A stretch of 64,000 nt of DNA from an uncultured Odoribacter sp. (GTDB lineage Bacteria > Bacteroidota > Bacteroidia > Bacteroidales > Marinifilaceae): NCBI GenBank assembly GCA_900541415.1, contig UQJP01000022.1, positions 1 to 64,000 of the forward strand, read 5' to 3'. The notes beneath the pieces were generated by a model, which was not told where the DNA came from, did no database searches, and worked only from the letters and a program-made list of their open reading frames with translations. Shown piece by piece: positions 24,932-34,223 of the stretch (its first letter is position 1; each line of letters starts with the position of its first letter). Made by a program: the position numbers and the translations under genes.

Positions 24932-27292
24932 TTATTCCACCCAACCCATTCCGGCATCCATCCGGGCTTTCTTCCCGTTGAACACCACCTCGGAAGGATG
25001 TTTCAGGTTACAATGTAAACGGGTGATCTGCTTTTCGTCCCCCTTCACCGTCAAACGGCCTTTCTCCTGCTTCACTTTACAGTTATACCCCACCACCGTT
25101 CCGTCAGCACGTTCCAGGATAAAAGCATTCGTCAATACGGTTTCCCCGATGCACTTAAACACTTCGTGCACATCGTTATCCTGTGTATTTACCGTTTGCC
25201 AGTCGCTAATCATATGAACATACTGTTCCCCGATAACAAATTTACGGGTGTCGTATAATTTTGGATGCGGATTTCCGAAACTCAAATCGTCAAAAGTAAC
25301 TTTCCGGTCAGGACTGCACGCCTGTTCCACCCGTAAATGCGGATCGACAACGAAAGCCCACCGCAAATCGCCGTTCCGGTAATCGATCAAATTGGCAAAA
25401 GCTCCCATCGCATTAAAAGTCTGTTCCAGCCACTTTTCTTCCCCGGTCAATAAATAAGCGTAATAGGTAGCATAAGCCCGCCAGCCGCTCCAGCCATGAG
25501 GCGAATTAAACATATTGGGCAGCATCTGCACATCGTATTGGGCCTCCCAATAGCGCATCGTTCCCTGCCGACGGCGTGCATCCGGCACCCTTAACTGGGT
25601 GAGGCAGCTATGGCTGTTCAATATCTTCATCATGGCATCCGTGTAATGTCGCCTTTCCTGTTCACCCTCCTGCAACAAGGCAAACAAGCCGATCTGTAAA
25701 GCCGAACACGAAATCATGCCGTCTTCAAACGTCATCTCCCCTTCGGTCTGGAAATTTCCCTGTGAGGCCACCAACTGATCGATTGCCCGTTTCGCCGAAG
25801 CATAATGGCGTTCGTAAGCCTCCTGCCATTGAGCCTCTTTTTGTCCCAAACGCTTTTCAACCTCGGCCAATTCCAATATACTTTTGGCAATGTAGATCAC
25901 GCTGGTATACACCGTATGACGGTTACAATAGGCCCCGTCTTCCCGTTGCGAACTACGAATCATCCAATCTGCCAGCCGGCAGGCATCCTCCATATCTTTC
26001 GTATTTCCTCCCGCCTCATACCTGTCCACCAATATCCCGATGATTCCCGCCGTGTTTTGAATCCGGCTTGCATAATACTTCGGCTCCATCTTCGCCGTGT
26101 CGTGCAAAAGGTTAAACACCAGGTCGAAACGGTCGCTCAACGCCCGGTCCACCTGCTTGTCGGGAAAATATTTCGCTGCAATAAAAGCAGAGTAAAACCC
26201 ATACCAGCTCTCCACGTGTGAAGTGGCTTTCTGATGATAGCGCAAAGCGTTTTCCCGGGCTTTGGTCATCGTCCATTCCCAGGAACGGGGCACGGCCAGC
26301 ACGGCTTCCGCCTGCTTGTCACCGCTAACCGCCTCCACCCGATACAATCCTGTCCGGGGCAATACCACACTCACCTGCCGACGGTCGTTCGCCGCCTTCA
26401 TCCGGCAGGCAATCTCTTTCCCGGCATCGTCCGTTACCCGGACAACCGGATTCTTCCCCCACACCTCGAACACAGCCTCGTCCCCCGGACGGAATGAAGT
26501 TCTTTCCGCATAAATCATCGGAATATCAGCCGCCTGAGTCACGGCCTGTTCCAAATCCTCTAATTTTCCGGCATTCACAAACGCAATCAGCCACGACTTC
26601 GATTCCCCCTGCTTCAATTCATACAAATGTTGCGGATGTCGGTCGGGCAAAGGTAATTCATTCAACAAATCAAGATTCAGCGATTCGATCCGGTGGCCCA
26701 TAAACCAATAGGGAGCAGGATCCATATAGCCCAAATTATAATCCACACTCCACGAAGCCACAGGCTGTTCCGACACCAAGGCCAGCGTATGCTCCTCCGG
26801 TGTCTGAAGATAACCGTAGAAATGAGTTTTTTCACAATGCATCAGCGTAGGAAAATATTTGTGAAACCAATCGGGATATTTATCCATATACGTATCTATC
26901 CCCAACTTCAATCCGGCCTTTTCCGGCTGGAAAGTCACATTTCCCCGGTTGGTCAAAGTGACCTCCATGGCCGGGCATCCCCGGTATTCCCGATATTTAA
27001 TCATACATTCCACCCCGTCGATCATCGCCACAAAACAATTATAACCACTCGGCACCCAGCGGGCTTTCACCTCCTGATTTTCCCGTTTGGCATAAAAACG
27101 AGGCCCGGCCTTTTCTTCCTTCCGGAAAAACGGAATCGTGTCATTCCCCGCCTTATTCCGAAAAATCATCTGTTCGATAAAGCCATCCCTACCGATCCGG
27201 CATTCCCAGTTATTTTTTTTCATCACGGTTTGCCCGATCCCCGTCAGGGAAGCAAACACCAATGCACTTGCCACAGTTGTTCTCAGCATCAT
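24932..27292 (-). CDS. Large secreted protein, probable (alpha/alpha) six-hairpin glycosidase-like
   Basis: The 786-residue protein has a signal peptide (LRTTVASALVFASLTGIGQT), an N-terminal beta-sandwich-like third (to about residue 320), then a helical part with regularly spaced Trp/Tyr/Gly such as MRSSQREDGAYCNRHTVYTS (starting WMIRSSQ) and FNSPHGWSGWRAYATYYAYL, which resembles six-hairpin glycosidase toroids, and a short C-terminal beta region. I cannot name the family. It follows the acyltransferase gene by 18 nt, so the two form an operon. Polysaccharide or glycan processing is an inference from fold resemblance. Confidence 0.6.
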   Translation of the reverse strand: MMLRTTVASALVFASLTGIGQTVMKKNNWECRIGRDGFIEQMIFRNKAGNDTIPFFRKEEKAGPRFYAKRENQEVKARWVPSGYNCFVAMIDGVECMIKYREYRGCPAMEVTLTNRGNVTFQPEKAGLKLGIDTYMDKYPDWFHKYFPTLMHCEKTHFYGYLQTPEEHTLALVSEQPVASWSVDYNLGYMDPAPYWFMGHRIESLNLDLLNELPLPDRHPQHLYELKQGESKSWLIAFVNAGKLEDLEQAVTQAADIPMIYAERTSFRPGDEAVFEVWGKNPVVRVTDDAGKEIACRMKAANDRRQVSVVLPRTGLYRVEAVSGDKQAEAVLAVPRSWEWTMTKARENALRYHQKATSHVESWYGFYSAFIAAKYFPDKQVDRALSDRFDLVFNLLHDTAKMEPKYYASRIQNTAGIIGILVDRYEAGGNTKDMEDACRLADWMIRSSQREDGAYCNRHTVYTSVIYIAKSILELAEVEKRLGQKEAQWQEAYERHYASAKRAIDQLVASQGNFQTEGEMTFEDGMISCSALQIGLFALLQEGEQERRHYTDAMMKILNSHSCLTQLRVPDARRRQGTMRYWEAQYDVQMLPNMFNSPHGWSGWRAYATYYAYLLTGEEKWLEQTFNAMGAFANLIDYRNGDLRWAFVVDPHLRVEQACSPDRKVTFDDLSFGNPHPKLYDTRKFVIGEQYVHMISDWQTVNTQDNDVHEVFKCIGETVLTNAFILERADGTVVGYNCKVKQEKGRLTVKGDEKQITRLHCNLKHPSEVVFNGKKARMDAGMGWVE

Positions 27293-27310
27293 TCAAAAAT
27301 TATATGACTA

Positions 27311-28486
27311 TTATATTTTTATATAAATCCGTTTCCGGTATAAAATTTCCGCCACAGCCCAATGCAGCGCCACATACGCCAAAGCATACACCAGCGAAGC
27401 CCATTGCGGCTCAATCCACGATTTCAACAAGACATTGTATATAAAACCTTTCACGGAAATCAATTCCCCGTGATAGTAAAAACACACTGCATCCAAAACA
27501 ATCGCAAGCACCTCCGACAGCACATACAGGAACAACGGATTCACCCCGAACACCTCAAAAGGGTGGCTCCACCGCCGGAAACCTTTTACGTCGATCACAA
27601 AAATCAACAACGCCAGCAATTGGGAAGCGAATCCACAAGCCACCAGCACAAAAGTAGGACTCCAGATTTTCTTATTGATCGGACAACCATAGCTGAACAG
27701 CAATCCGATAAACGCCATCACTGTGCCATAAATAAAAAGTCGCTGAATCCGTTCACGATTATCTTTTATGCTCAACAGGATATATCCCATAAACATACCG
27801 ATCAGCACATGGGCAAAGCAGGGCAGGCTGCTCAACAAACCTTCGGGATCGAAACCAAACCACACCCCCTCCGGCGAAACAGTTTTTAAAATATGATTTT
27901 CACCGAACACAGCCCGGTCAATGATACCGATTACATTCTGTTCGGTACGCATAAACCCATGTCCGGCAAACAATATCACGCCATAAGCAAGCAGAATCCC
28001 CGTAATCACTTTCCAGTAGTGCTTCGGCTTCACCCACAAACTGATCAGGGCCGCCCCGAAATAACTGATCGCCAACCGCTGCAACACTCCGGGAATCCGG
28101 ATATTCTCAAACGGGAACACATTGGCCGCCAGCCGCTGCACCAGCGTCATGTCGGTGTTTTCTATATCGCACAAGGCTGAAAACAAAATCCTGAACCAAT
28201 TGATTCCGATGCTAATTAAGAAAATAATGACCGCCCGTTTCAAGATCTTCCAGGCCGACTCTTTCGAAAAAGTGAAATCGTATTTCCGCAAAGAAAAAAA
28301 CATGGAAACTCCCATAATGAACATAAAGAAAGGGAATACCAGATCGGTAGGGGTCAGCCCGTTCCAGGCCGCATGTCGCAGGGGAGCAAATACATTCCAT
28401 GCTCCGGGGTTATTCACCAGGATCATACCGGCCACAGTCAGCCCCCGTAAAACGTCGAGAGCCAATAAACGATTCGATTGTTGCAT
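27311..28486 (-). CDS. DUF5009/HGSNAT-like membrane acyltransferase
   Basis: The 391-residue membrane protein has about ten hydrophobic segments. It opens with RLLALDVLRGLTVAGMILVNNPG and has FPFFMFIMGVSMFFSLRK, both typical of the family related to heparan-alpha-glucosaminide N-acetyltransferase (NagX, COG4299). Such proteins are thought to acetylate sugars across the membrane using acetyl-CoA. It is the first gene of an operon with the large secreted toroid-like protein, which suggests joint work on a glycan. A second family member lies at 53830-54999. Confidence 0.82.
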   Translation of the reverse strand: MQQSNRLLALDVLRGLTVAGMILVNNPGAWNVFAPLRHAAWNGLTPTDLVFPFFMFIMGVSMFFSLRKYDFTFSKESAWKILKRAVIIFLISIGINWFRILFSALCDIENTDMTLVQRLAANVFPFENIRIPGVLQRLAISYFGAALISLWVKPKHYWKVITGILLAYGVILFAGHGFMRTEQNVIGIIDRAVFGENHILKTVSPEGVWFGFDPEGLLSSLPCFAHVLIGMFMGYILLSIKDNRERIQRLFIYGTVMAFIGLLFSYGCPINKKIWSPTFVLVACGFASQLLALLIFVIDVKGFRRWSHPFEVFGVNPLFLYVLSEVLAIVLDAVCFYYHGELISVKGFIYNVLLKSWIEPQWASLVYALAYVALHWAVAEILYRKRIYIKI

Positions 28487-28600
28487 CAGAAATTAATTTT
28501 TCACAAAGAAAAAGAAAAAATCCTATTTCCAATGGAAAACCTTACATAATTTAAGCAGAATGACTGCTTCCTCCCCTCCGGGTTTGCAACTGACGTGACT

Positions 28601-29449
28601 TTATTTTTTATGGATTCCCAAACTTTCAGCCCCTCTTTTCACACGATAAACACAATGGTTTTTTATTCTTATCCGCCAATAGCGGCAAATACATTTCCTT
28701 TTTCCTCCTTCGTCGTCCACCATGACAATGGGGTAATATTTCACTTTCAATCGGTGGTGACGGCAATAAACGTTAAGCAGGCGTTCCCCCATAAAGCCGA
28801 AAATCCTCGCCTGATAGGGATCGTCCGGAATTTTAATCCGCTTTTCCAGTTCGAACAAAACAGGAAACAGCCACTCACAATAGCCATTAAAAGTTTCCCA
28901 TTTCGTCAGAAACATATTATAGCCCGATAATTTATTATTCCTGCTCATCACCGCATCGAACGCTTTTAAATAGGCGGGTGTCAGGTCTCCGATCACCTTC
29001 CGCAACGCTTCCAAATCCTCCCCGATATGATAATTATCGTAATGCTCCCACAGGCTCTCTTTGAAAACCATAGAAACAGGCAAAACAATATCGTATCTCC
29101 GGAACAATTTTTTTAGAGCGGGTAAACGCTGGCTTTCTCCGAGCTGTGCCGTAGGAATCGTATATTTTTCACGGTAATGGCAAGGAGTGAAATCGAAATA
29201 TCGGCGATAATGGCACAATCCGATATAATCCGTTTTCTCCAAATTCTTCCACGCCCAATACAAAGCAGTCAATTCACAGTAATACGGATTCTTCCGGCTG
29301 ATATTTTCCCCGGTATCGTCCCCCTGTATATTCAAATCGGCCACACTCAATGCCTTTCCCACCTGCACGGGCATATAGTGCCCGTCATTCAGCAGGGTTC
29401 CGGCCTTGTGCGCGCATACCAGTAACTTGACCTTAATCTCCGAATTCAT
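28601..29449 (-). CDS. DUF4422 family glycosyltransferase
   Basis: The 282-residue protein shows the family signature NPYYCELTALYWAWKN followed by DYIGLCHYRRYFDF, plus YNMFLTKWETFNGYCEWLFPVL. DUF4422 proteins occur in capsule and LPS clusters; this one may transfer galactofuranose because it overlaps glf by 17 nt. It is the last gene of the three-gene polysaccharide operon. Confidence 0.87.
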   Translation of the reverse strand: MNSEIKVKLLVCAHKAGTLLNDGHYMPVQVGKALSVADLNIQGDDTGENISRKNPYYCELTALYWAWKNLEKTDYIGLCHYRRYFDFTPCHYREKYTIPTAQLGESQRLPALKKLFRRYDIVLPVSMVFKESLWEHYDNYHIGEDLEALRKVIGDLTPAYLKAFDAVMSRNNKLSGYNMFLTKWETFNGYCEWLFPVLFELEKRIKIPDDPYQARIFGFMGERLLNVYCRHHRLKVKYYPIVMVDDEGGKRKCICRYWRIRIKNHCVYRVKRGAESLGIHKK

Positions 29450-30545
29450 CTTTCACCCTCCGTAATGCATTATAAACCACCCGGTCCATATCATAGTAGC
29501 GATATTCTGCCAGCCTGCCGCCGAAAATCACCTTTTCTTCCCGATCAGCCAAAGCTTTGTATTTTTGATACAAGGTGTTGTTATCCTCATCGTTCACAGG
29601 ATAATAAGGCTCACTTCCCCGCTCCCACGCCTGGGGATACTCATAGGTAACCACCGTACCCGGCTGTGTGCCGAACTCAAAATGCTTATGTTCGATAATC
29701 CGGGTATAAGGAGTTTCCGCGTCCGTGTAATTAACCACCGCACATCCCTGAAAATTATCGGTATCGCCCAGAAATTTCTCTTCAAAACGAAGGCTGCGGT
29801 ATCCCAATGCTCCGAAACAATAATCGTAATACGCATCCACCGGGCCGGAATAGACCACCCGGTCGGCCATAGCGGCATAAAACTCCTTATCTTGCAGGAA
29901 ATCCGTATTCAGGCGCACCTCGATCCCTTCCAGCAACTTCTCAAACAAATCGGAATATCCGCATTCCGGTATTCCCTGATAACGATCGTTAAAATAATTA
30001 TTATCGTAAACAAAACGGAAAGGCAAACGCCGGATAACAAACGCCGGAATCTCGGTAGCTTTCATACCCCATTGCTTTTCGGAATATCCTTTTATCAGGG
30101 TTTCATACACATCCCTTCCTCCCAGCAGCAACGCCTGCTCTTCCAGATTGCGCGGCTGCCCGATATGCGCATACTCCTTTCGCTGATCCTCGATCCGCGC
30201 TTTAGCTTCCGCCGGAGTCTTCGTTCCCCACAGCTGATAAAACGTGTTCATATTAAAGGGCAGGTTATACAGCTTTCCCTTATAATTGGCCAAAGGGGCA
30301 TTGATAAAATGATTGAACGAGATATAGCTGTTCAGATAATCCCATACCTGCTTATCGGAAGTATGAAAAATATGTGCGCCGTAACGATGCACCCGGATTC
30401 CATTCACCTTTTCGGTATAACAATTCCCCCCGATATGGTTCCGGCGTTCCACCACCAGACACTTTTTACCCCTCCGGGTGGCCTCCCTCGCAAAAACAGC
30501 GCCGAAAAGCCCGGCTCCGACAATCAGGAAATCGTATTTTTTCAT
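29433..30545 (-). CDS. glf: UDP-galactopyranose mutase
   Basis: This flavoenzyme interconverts UDP-galactopyranose and UDP-galactofuranose. The N-terminal FAD loop is DFLIVGAGLFGAVFAREATRR, followed by VVERRNHIGGNCYTE and YGAHIFHTSDKQVW. The 370-residue length is standard. Its start overlaps the flippase stop by 4 nt and its end overlaps the DUF4422 transferase, so galactofuranose is probably part of the surface glycan made here. Confidence 0.95.
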   Translation of the reverse strand: MKKYDFLIVGAGLFGAVFAREATRRGKKCLVVERRNHIGGNCYTEKVNGIRVHRYGAHIFHTSDKQVWDYLNSYISFNHFINAPLANYKGKLYNLPFNMNTFYQLWGTKTPAEAKARIEDQRKEYAHIGQPRNLEEQALLLGGRDVYETLIKGYSEKQWGMKATEIPAFVIRRLPFRFVYDNNYFNDRYQGIPECGYSDLFEKLLEGIEVRLNTDFLQDKEFYAAMADRVVYSGPVDAYYDYCFGALGYRSLRFEEKFLGDTDNFQGCAVVNYTDAETPYTRIIEHKHFEFGTQPGTVVTYEYPQAWERGSEPYYPVNDEDNNTLYQKYKALADREEKVIFGGRLAEYRYYDMDRVVYNALRRVKDEFGD

Positions 30546-31990
30546 GCTCTTAATTTTTTAATGACAATCCTTCTCACGGTCAGATAAAACGGATCCCTGC
30601 GCAAGGTCAGATACCCGAAATATACGATACATCCCACCAGCGGACACAGCACAACGGACTGCCACATGCTGAATCCACAGAAATTCAAAGGCAATAAAAC
30701 CACGGCCATGAGAAGAGTGGCGATCACATACTCCCAGTTCTGCCGGCTCAGGAAATGGAAAGGCAAATGTTTCCGGCCTGACACCAGCACCACCAGCATC
30801 ACCGTGAACTCCGCCACAAAGGTCGCAATGGCCGCCCCGTATTGTGAATACCGGGGAATCAAAAGTAAATTCAACGTAATATTCAAAATAGCCCCGAACA
30901 CCGTGGCTTTAATCACCAATTTCTCATGCCCCAGCGGATAAAGCACCTGCATTCCCAGCAGGCCGCTGAAACCGATAAAAATGATAATCGGCGCCAAGAT
31001 CTGCAACGTGAGAATCGAAGGCTCGTAAGAATTTCCGCAAAACAACATAATGATGGGATGCGCCAGCAACACCAACCCTACGGTCATTGGCAACACCATC
31101 GCCAGCGTAAAGCTGACCGCTTTATTTCCCAAAGCAATAAATTCCCCCCGCTTTCCCGTACTGATTAAGTTGGAAAAACGCGGCAATAAAACCACCCCCA
31201 ACGAAGTGACGATTCCCAGCACGATCTTCGTCATACGCATCGCCCCGGCATAATAGCCCACCGCTGTTTCGTCCTTCATAAAACCCAGCATCACGGAATC
31301 CAATATCACATATAAGCTCACGATCAGATTTAAAACAAACAACCGGAGCGACACCTGCAAATGTTTTTTAAACTGCAACCCTTTCAGGCAGGACATATTC
31401 CAGGAAATATATTTCCTCAGGCGGATAAAGTTGAAAACATTATTTCCCACAGTGGCCGAAACCTGAATCGCCGCATAATACAACAAATCCTCCCGTGTTT
31501 TCACAAAAATAAAAAGGGCGATCACCGAACACACCCTCACCAGCAGGGAACGCACCGTGATATACTTAAAATCCTCTACGGCGGTATAAAACCAGCTCAC
31601 GCCGATCGCATTAAAAAACAAACTGGTACTCAGCAAAAGGAAGAGCGGGACATCGGCCTGAATCTTCCGCACGGTCACCGCCATCGTGAAAACGACGATA
31701 TACCCCAGTAAAGTCAAAGCACTGTGTAAAATGATAAGCTCTATCGCCATCTTATTCCGCGCCTGCACATCATCCCTGATCCGGGCCAGTTCCCTCACGG
31801 CATAAAGCGGAATCCCCAGCGAAGTTACCAAAGCGATATAGGAAATAATCGAATCGAAAAACTGAACTTGTCCGACCCCATCGGCCAAAAGAGCGCGCGA
31901 CACATAGGGGAACGTAATCAAAGGAAACAATATTCCCGATACCGTATTAACCAAATTATAGATATAATTTTTCTTAATCGAACCTGCCAT
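30542..31990 (-). CDS. Wzx-type polysaccharide flippase
   Basis: The 482-residue membrane protein belongs to the MATE/Wzx exporter superfamily. It starts KKNYIYNLVNTVSGILFPLITFPYVSRAL, then has 12-14 hydrophobic segments. It is expected to flip lipid-linked repeat units across the inner membrane. It heads the operon wzx-glf-DUF4422. No polymerase or further transferases are in the window, so the locus is small or continues elsewhere. Confidence 0.88.
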   Translation of the reverse strand: MAGSIKKNYIYNLVNTVSGILFPLITFPYVSRALLADGVGQVQFFDSIISYIALVTSLGIPLYAVRELARIRDDVQARNKMAIELIILHSALTLLGYIVVFTMAVTVRKIQADVPLFLLLSTSLFFNAIGVSWFYTAVEDFKYITVRSLLVRVCSVIALFIFVKTREDLLYYAAIQVSATVGNNVFNFIRLRKYISWNMSCLKGLQFKKHLQVSLRLFVLNLIVSLYVILDSVMLGFMKDETAVGYYAGAMRMTKIVLGIVTSLGVVLLPRFSNLISTGKRGEFIALGNKAVSFTLAMVLPMTVGLVLLAHPIIMLFCGNSYEPSILTLQILAPIIIFIGFSGLLGMQVLYPLGHEKLVIKATVFGAILNITLNLLLIPRYSQYGAAIATFVAEFTVMLVVLVSGRKHLPFHFLSRQNWEYVIATLLMAVVLLPLNFCGFSMWQSVVLCPLVGCIVYFGYLTLRRDPFYLTVRRIVIKKLRA

Positions 31991-32045
31991 GTGACATCCG
32001 TTTTTACCGCCTTAGGACAACCATCCCCGATAGGGTATTTTGGAA

Positions 32046-32053
32046 CAAAGATA
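32046..32053 (-). promoter_or_regulatory. -7 element of the flippase operon promoter
   Basis: On the minus strand this reads TATCTTTG, a full match, 55 nt before the flippase ATG. The -33 region is weak. Confidence 0.5.
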
Positions 32054-32222
32054 ATGAAAAACAAACATCGGTCCGGTGGAATTCAGGGAAATAATACCCG
32101 GAGGAAAGAAAAAACATCGTTTAAAAGCATTCATCCTGATGAAATCAAGCCGAACGTTTTGATTTTTCATTTTTTTCCATTTTCTTTGCAAAATCAATTC
32201 AATCCGTAAGACAGATTATTTG

Positions 32223-32327
32223 AATTATAAAGAGGGGTTGAGAGACTGGGCTCCGTGAAACTCCGACAACCTCCGGGAACTTCCCGAAAGGTGCCAAAAC
32301 CCGTCCTGAATAACAGGAGTTATAATT
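32223..32327 (+). ncRNA. SAM-I (S-box) riboswitch
   Basis: P1 is a perfect 8-bp helix (32223-32230 with 32320-32327). Inside it are the S-box core AGAGGGGTTGAGAGACTGGG, the GTGAAACTCCGACAACC segment, the P3 hairpin CGGGAACTTCCCG, the highly conserved AAGGTGCCAAAACC junction and a P4 CCTG/CAGG hairpin. The element sits at the head of the homocysteine/methionine operon, as expected for a SAM sensor. No terminator follows, so the expression platform is not a simple attenuator; the leader ORF starts 15 nt after P1. Confidence 0.9.
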
Positions 32328-32333
32328 TAAAAC

Positions 32334-32426
32334 CATAGAAAAATGAGCAACACAGAAATTTTAGACACGAAAATGAAACAGCAAAACCAGCCATTCAACG
32401 CTTCGTCTATTTCTGTATTTTCTATG
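32334..32426 (+). promoter_or_regulatory. Possible leader hairpin covering the leader ORF start
   Basis: CATAGAAAA (32334-32342), immediately before the leader ATG, is perfectly complementary to TTTTCTATG (32418-32426), which forms codons 26-28 of the leader ORF. A ribosome translating or stalled near the leader end would break this pairing. Confidence 0.45.
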
Positions 32427-32447
32427 TATATGCGCGGCATGCGCTGA
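32343..32447 (+). CDS. Met-rich leader peptide between the SAM riboswitch and the homocysteine operon
   Basis: ATG 32343 opens a 34-codon frame ending in TGA 32445-32447. Five residues are Met, three of them in the C-terminal SMYMRGMR together with both of its Arg; the middle is polar (KQQNQPFNASS). It has no membrane segment and is too short for a globular protein. Its place 15 nt past the riboswitch P1 helix and 178 nt before the first enzyme start suggests a regulatory uORF sensing methionine (or charged Met-tRNA). Translation has not been shown; the support is position, codon content and the complementary arms around it. Confidence 0.55.
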   Translation: MSNTEILDTKMKQQNQPFNASSISVFSMYMRGMR

Positions 32448-32625
32448 CTTTCCCATACATTTGCCAAATCATCGTTTCTGTATAATTATCAGATAATTGC
32501 CATCAGGAACACTTTTTCAACAAGACTAACTGAGTTATTCCGCCGGATTCCTTATGAAAGGACTGGAAGGAAACCCAAATAAATTAATGAAAATTATTGA
32601 TTTTCAACCTCAATTTACAAAAATT
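32448..32625. other. Spacer between leader ORF and the homocysteine gene
   Basis: No strong terminator is visible; only a small AATTAT/ATAATT hairpin occurs near 32482-32500. The frame of the downstream gene is open back to 32554, but that stretch does not resemble the family and I treat it as noncoding. Confidence 0.45.
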
Positions 32626-33765
32626 ATGAAGTCGTATGCAGAAATAAACGAAAAGATAAAAAACGGAACGGCGGTCGTACTGACGGCTGAAGAAGTATCC
32701 GAACTATCTAAAACGTTATCTCCGAAAGAAATAGCGGAAAAAGTGGACGTTGTGACAACCGCTACTTTCGGCGCGATGTGCTCTTCCGGGGCATTTATCA
32801 ATTTTGGACATGCCAACCCTCCCATCCGGATGGAAAAAATAGAGCTGAACGGCGTGCGCGTCAGCGGAGGACTGGCCGCCGTAGACACCTACATCGGAGC
32901 CACGGACTGTAACCCAAATTCTCCGGCTTACGGAGGTGCCCACATCATAGAAGACCTGATTAACGGCAAAGATATTACACTGGAAGCCTGGGGAAAAGGC
33001 ACAGACTGCTATCCGCGCAAACACATCAAAGCAAAGATCAACAAAGACACGATCAATGAAGCCATTCTTTACAATCCGCGGAACTGTTACCAAAACTATA
33101 ATGTGGCGACAAACACCACCGAGCAAATCAAATACACCTATATGGGAACTCTACTCCCCAAAATGCGGAACGCATCGTATAGCACAGCGGGTGAATTGTC
33201 TCCCCTGCTCAACGATCCCGAATGCCGCACAATAGGGTTGGGAACGCATATTTTCCTGTGCGGGACGGACGGATATGTCACCTGGAACGGCACACAATTC
33301 CACTCCACCAAACCGGTAAACGAATATGGAATCCCCACCAGCAACGCCCGGACGATTGCCGTGATCGGCGACCTGAAAAAAATGAGTGCCGATTTTTTGC
33401 GGGGAGCTTATTTCGAAAAATACGGGGTCAGTATGTTTGTGGGAATCGGCATTCCGATTCCGGTACTCGACGAAGATATGGCGCGGCGGGTCTCCATTCG
33501 CAACGAACAGATCGAAACCACGGTTGTAGACTATGGGAACGGCAACAAAGTGCTGGGGAAAACGAACTACGCCGCCCTGCAATCCGGCTCGATCGAAGTG
33601 AACGGCCAAAAAGTACGCACGGCTCCGGTTGCCAGCCTCGCAAAAGCCAGGGAGATCGCCGACATCCTGAAATCGTGGATACAGAAAGGTGAATTCCTGC
33701 TCACCGAGCCCGTACGCCCTATGCCCGTAGGGACAAGCCTGAAAGGATTGGTAGGAGAAGATTAA
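32626..33765 (+). CDS. Homocysteine biosynthesis protein (COG1900, DUF39/HcyBio)
   Basis: The 379-residue protein starts at ATG 32626 (KSYAEINEKIKNGTAVVLTAEE is the usual family opening). Strong family stretches are VDVVTTATFGAMCSSGAFINFGH, GATDCNPNSPAYGGAH, LGTHIFLCGTDGYVTWNGTQ and MVGIGIPIPVLDED-like FVGIGIPIPVLDED. Two conserved Cys (in AMCSSG and TDCNPN) are good candidates for sulfur handling. In Methanosarcina acetivorans the homologue MA1821, with MA1822, is needed to make homocysteine from aspartate semialdehyde and sulfide. Here it is the first enzyme gene behind a SAM riboswitch, followed by both usual partners and by metH and metF. Confidence 0.9.
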   Translation: MKSYAEINEKIKNGTAVVLTAEEVSELSKTLSPKEIAEKVDVVTTATFGAMCSSGAFINFGHANPPIRMEKIELNGVRVSGGLAAVDTYIGATDCNPNSPAYGGAHIIEDLINGKDITLEAWGKGTDCYPRKHIKAKINKDTINEAILYNPRNCYQNYNVATNTTEQIKYTYMGTLLPKMRNASYSTAGELSPLLNDPECRTIGLGTHIFLCGTDGYVTWNGTQFHSTKPVNEYGIPTSNARTIAVIGDLKKMSADFLRGAYFEKYGVSMFVGIGIPIPVLDEDMARRVSIRNEQIETTVVDYGNGNKVLGKTNYAALQSGSIEVNGQKVRTAPVASLAKAREIADILKSWIQKGEFLLTEPVRPMPVGTSLKGLVGED

Positions 33766-33788
33766 CTAACACAAAAACATTGGATGCC

Positions 33789-34199
33789 ATGATAAAAAAA
33801 GTAGTGCTCTCATTTCCGGTAGATGCCACCGACCGTTCGCTGACTTACGATCTGGTGAAACTATACGACATACGGATCAATATATTAAAAGCAGAAATTC
33901 AGGCCGGAAAATCAGGCAATCTGCTGGTGGAACTGGAAGCGGACGACGATAAAATGGAAGAAGGTATCAACTACCTCATCCGTTGCGGAGTAACAGTAAG
34001 CCCGGTTTCCAGCAAAGTGTCGCGCGACGAAGCCCGCTGCATCAATTGCGGCAACTGCGCCTCGGCGTGCTTCTCCCATGCGCTGACGATCAGTGCTCCG
34101 GATTGGAAACTGAAATTCAACCCGGAAAAATGTATCGCCTGCAAATTGTGCCTGAAATCGTGCCCGCTGAAACTGTTCAGAATCGAATTTGCCGAATAA
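33789..34199 (+). CDS. NIL-domain ferredoxin, partner of the homocysteine biosynthesis protein
   Basis: The 136-residue protein (ATG 33789; the upstream TTG is less likely) has an N-terminal NIL domain, residues 1-75 (KVVLSFPVDATDRSLTYDLVKLYDIRINILKAEI), known from the regulatory end of MetN, where it binds methionine. Two 4Fe-4S clusters follow, in CINCGNCASAC and CIACKLCLKSC, with the remaining Cys supplied by SCP. It is homologous in layout to MA1822 of Methanosarcina, the redox partner in sulfide-to-homocysteine conversion. It could supply electrons and sense methionine in one chain; the sensing is an inference. Confidence 0.9.
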   Translation: MIKKVVLSFPVDATDRSLTYDLVKLYDIRINILKAEIQAGKSGNLLVELEADDDKMEEGINYLIRCGVTVSPVSSKVSRDEARCINCGNCASACFSHALTISAPDWKLKFNPEKCIACKLCLKSCPLKLFRIEFAE

Positions 34200-34223
34200 C
34201 ACCCTACACTAACACACTACTCC

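Noticed and set aside
28553..28569. AAGCAG/CTGCTT hairpin upstream of the NagX-like gene as a terminator for the polysaccharide operon
   Set aside because: The stem is only 6 bp and is not followed by a clear T run on the minus strand.
32554..32625. Upstream in-frame extension of the homocysteine biosynthesis gene
   Set aside because: The added 24 residues do not fit the family; the usual opening begins at ATG 32626.
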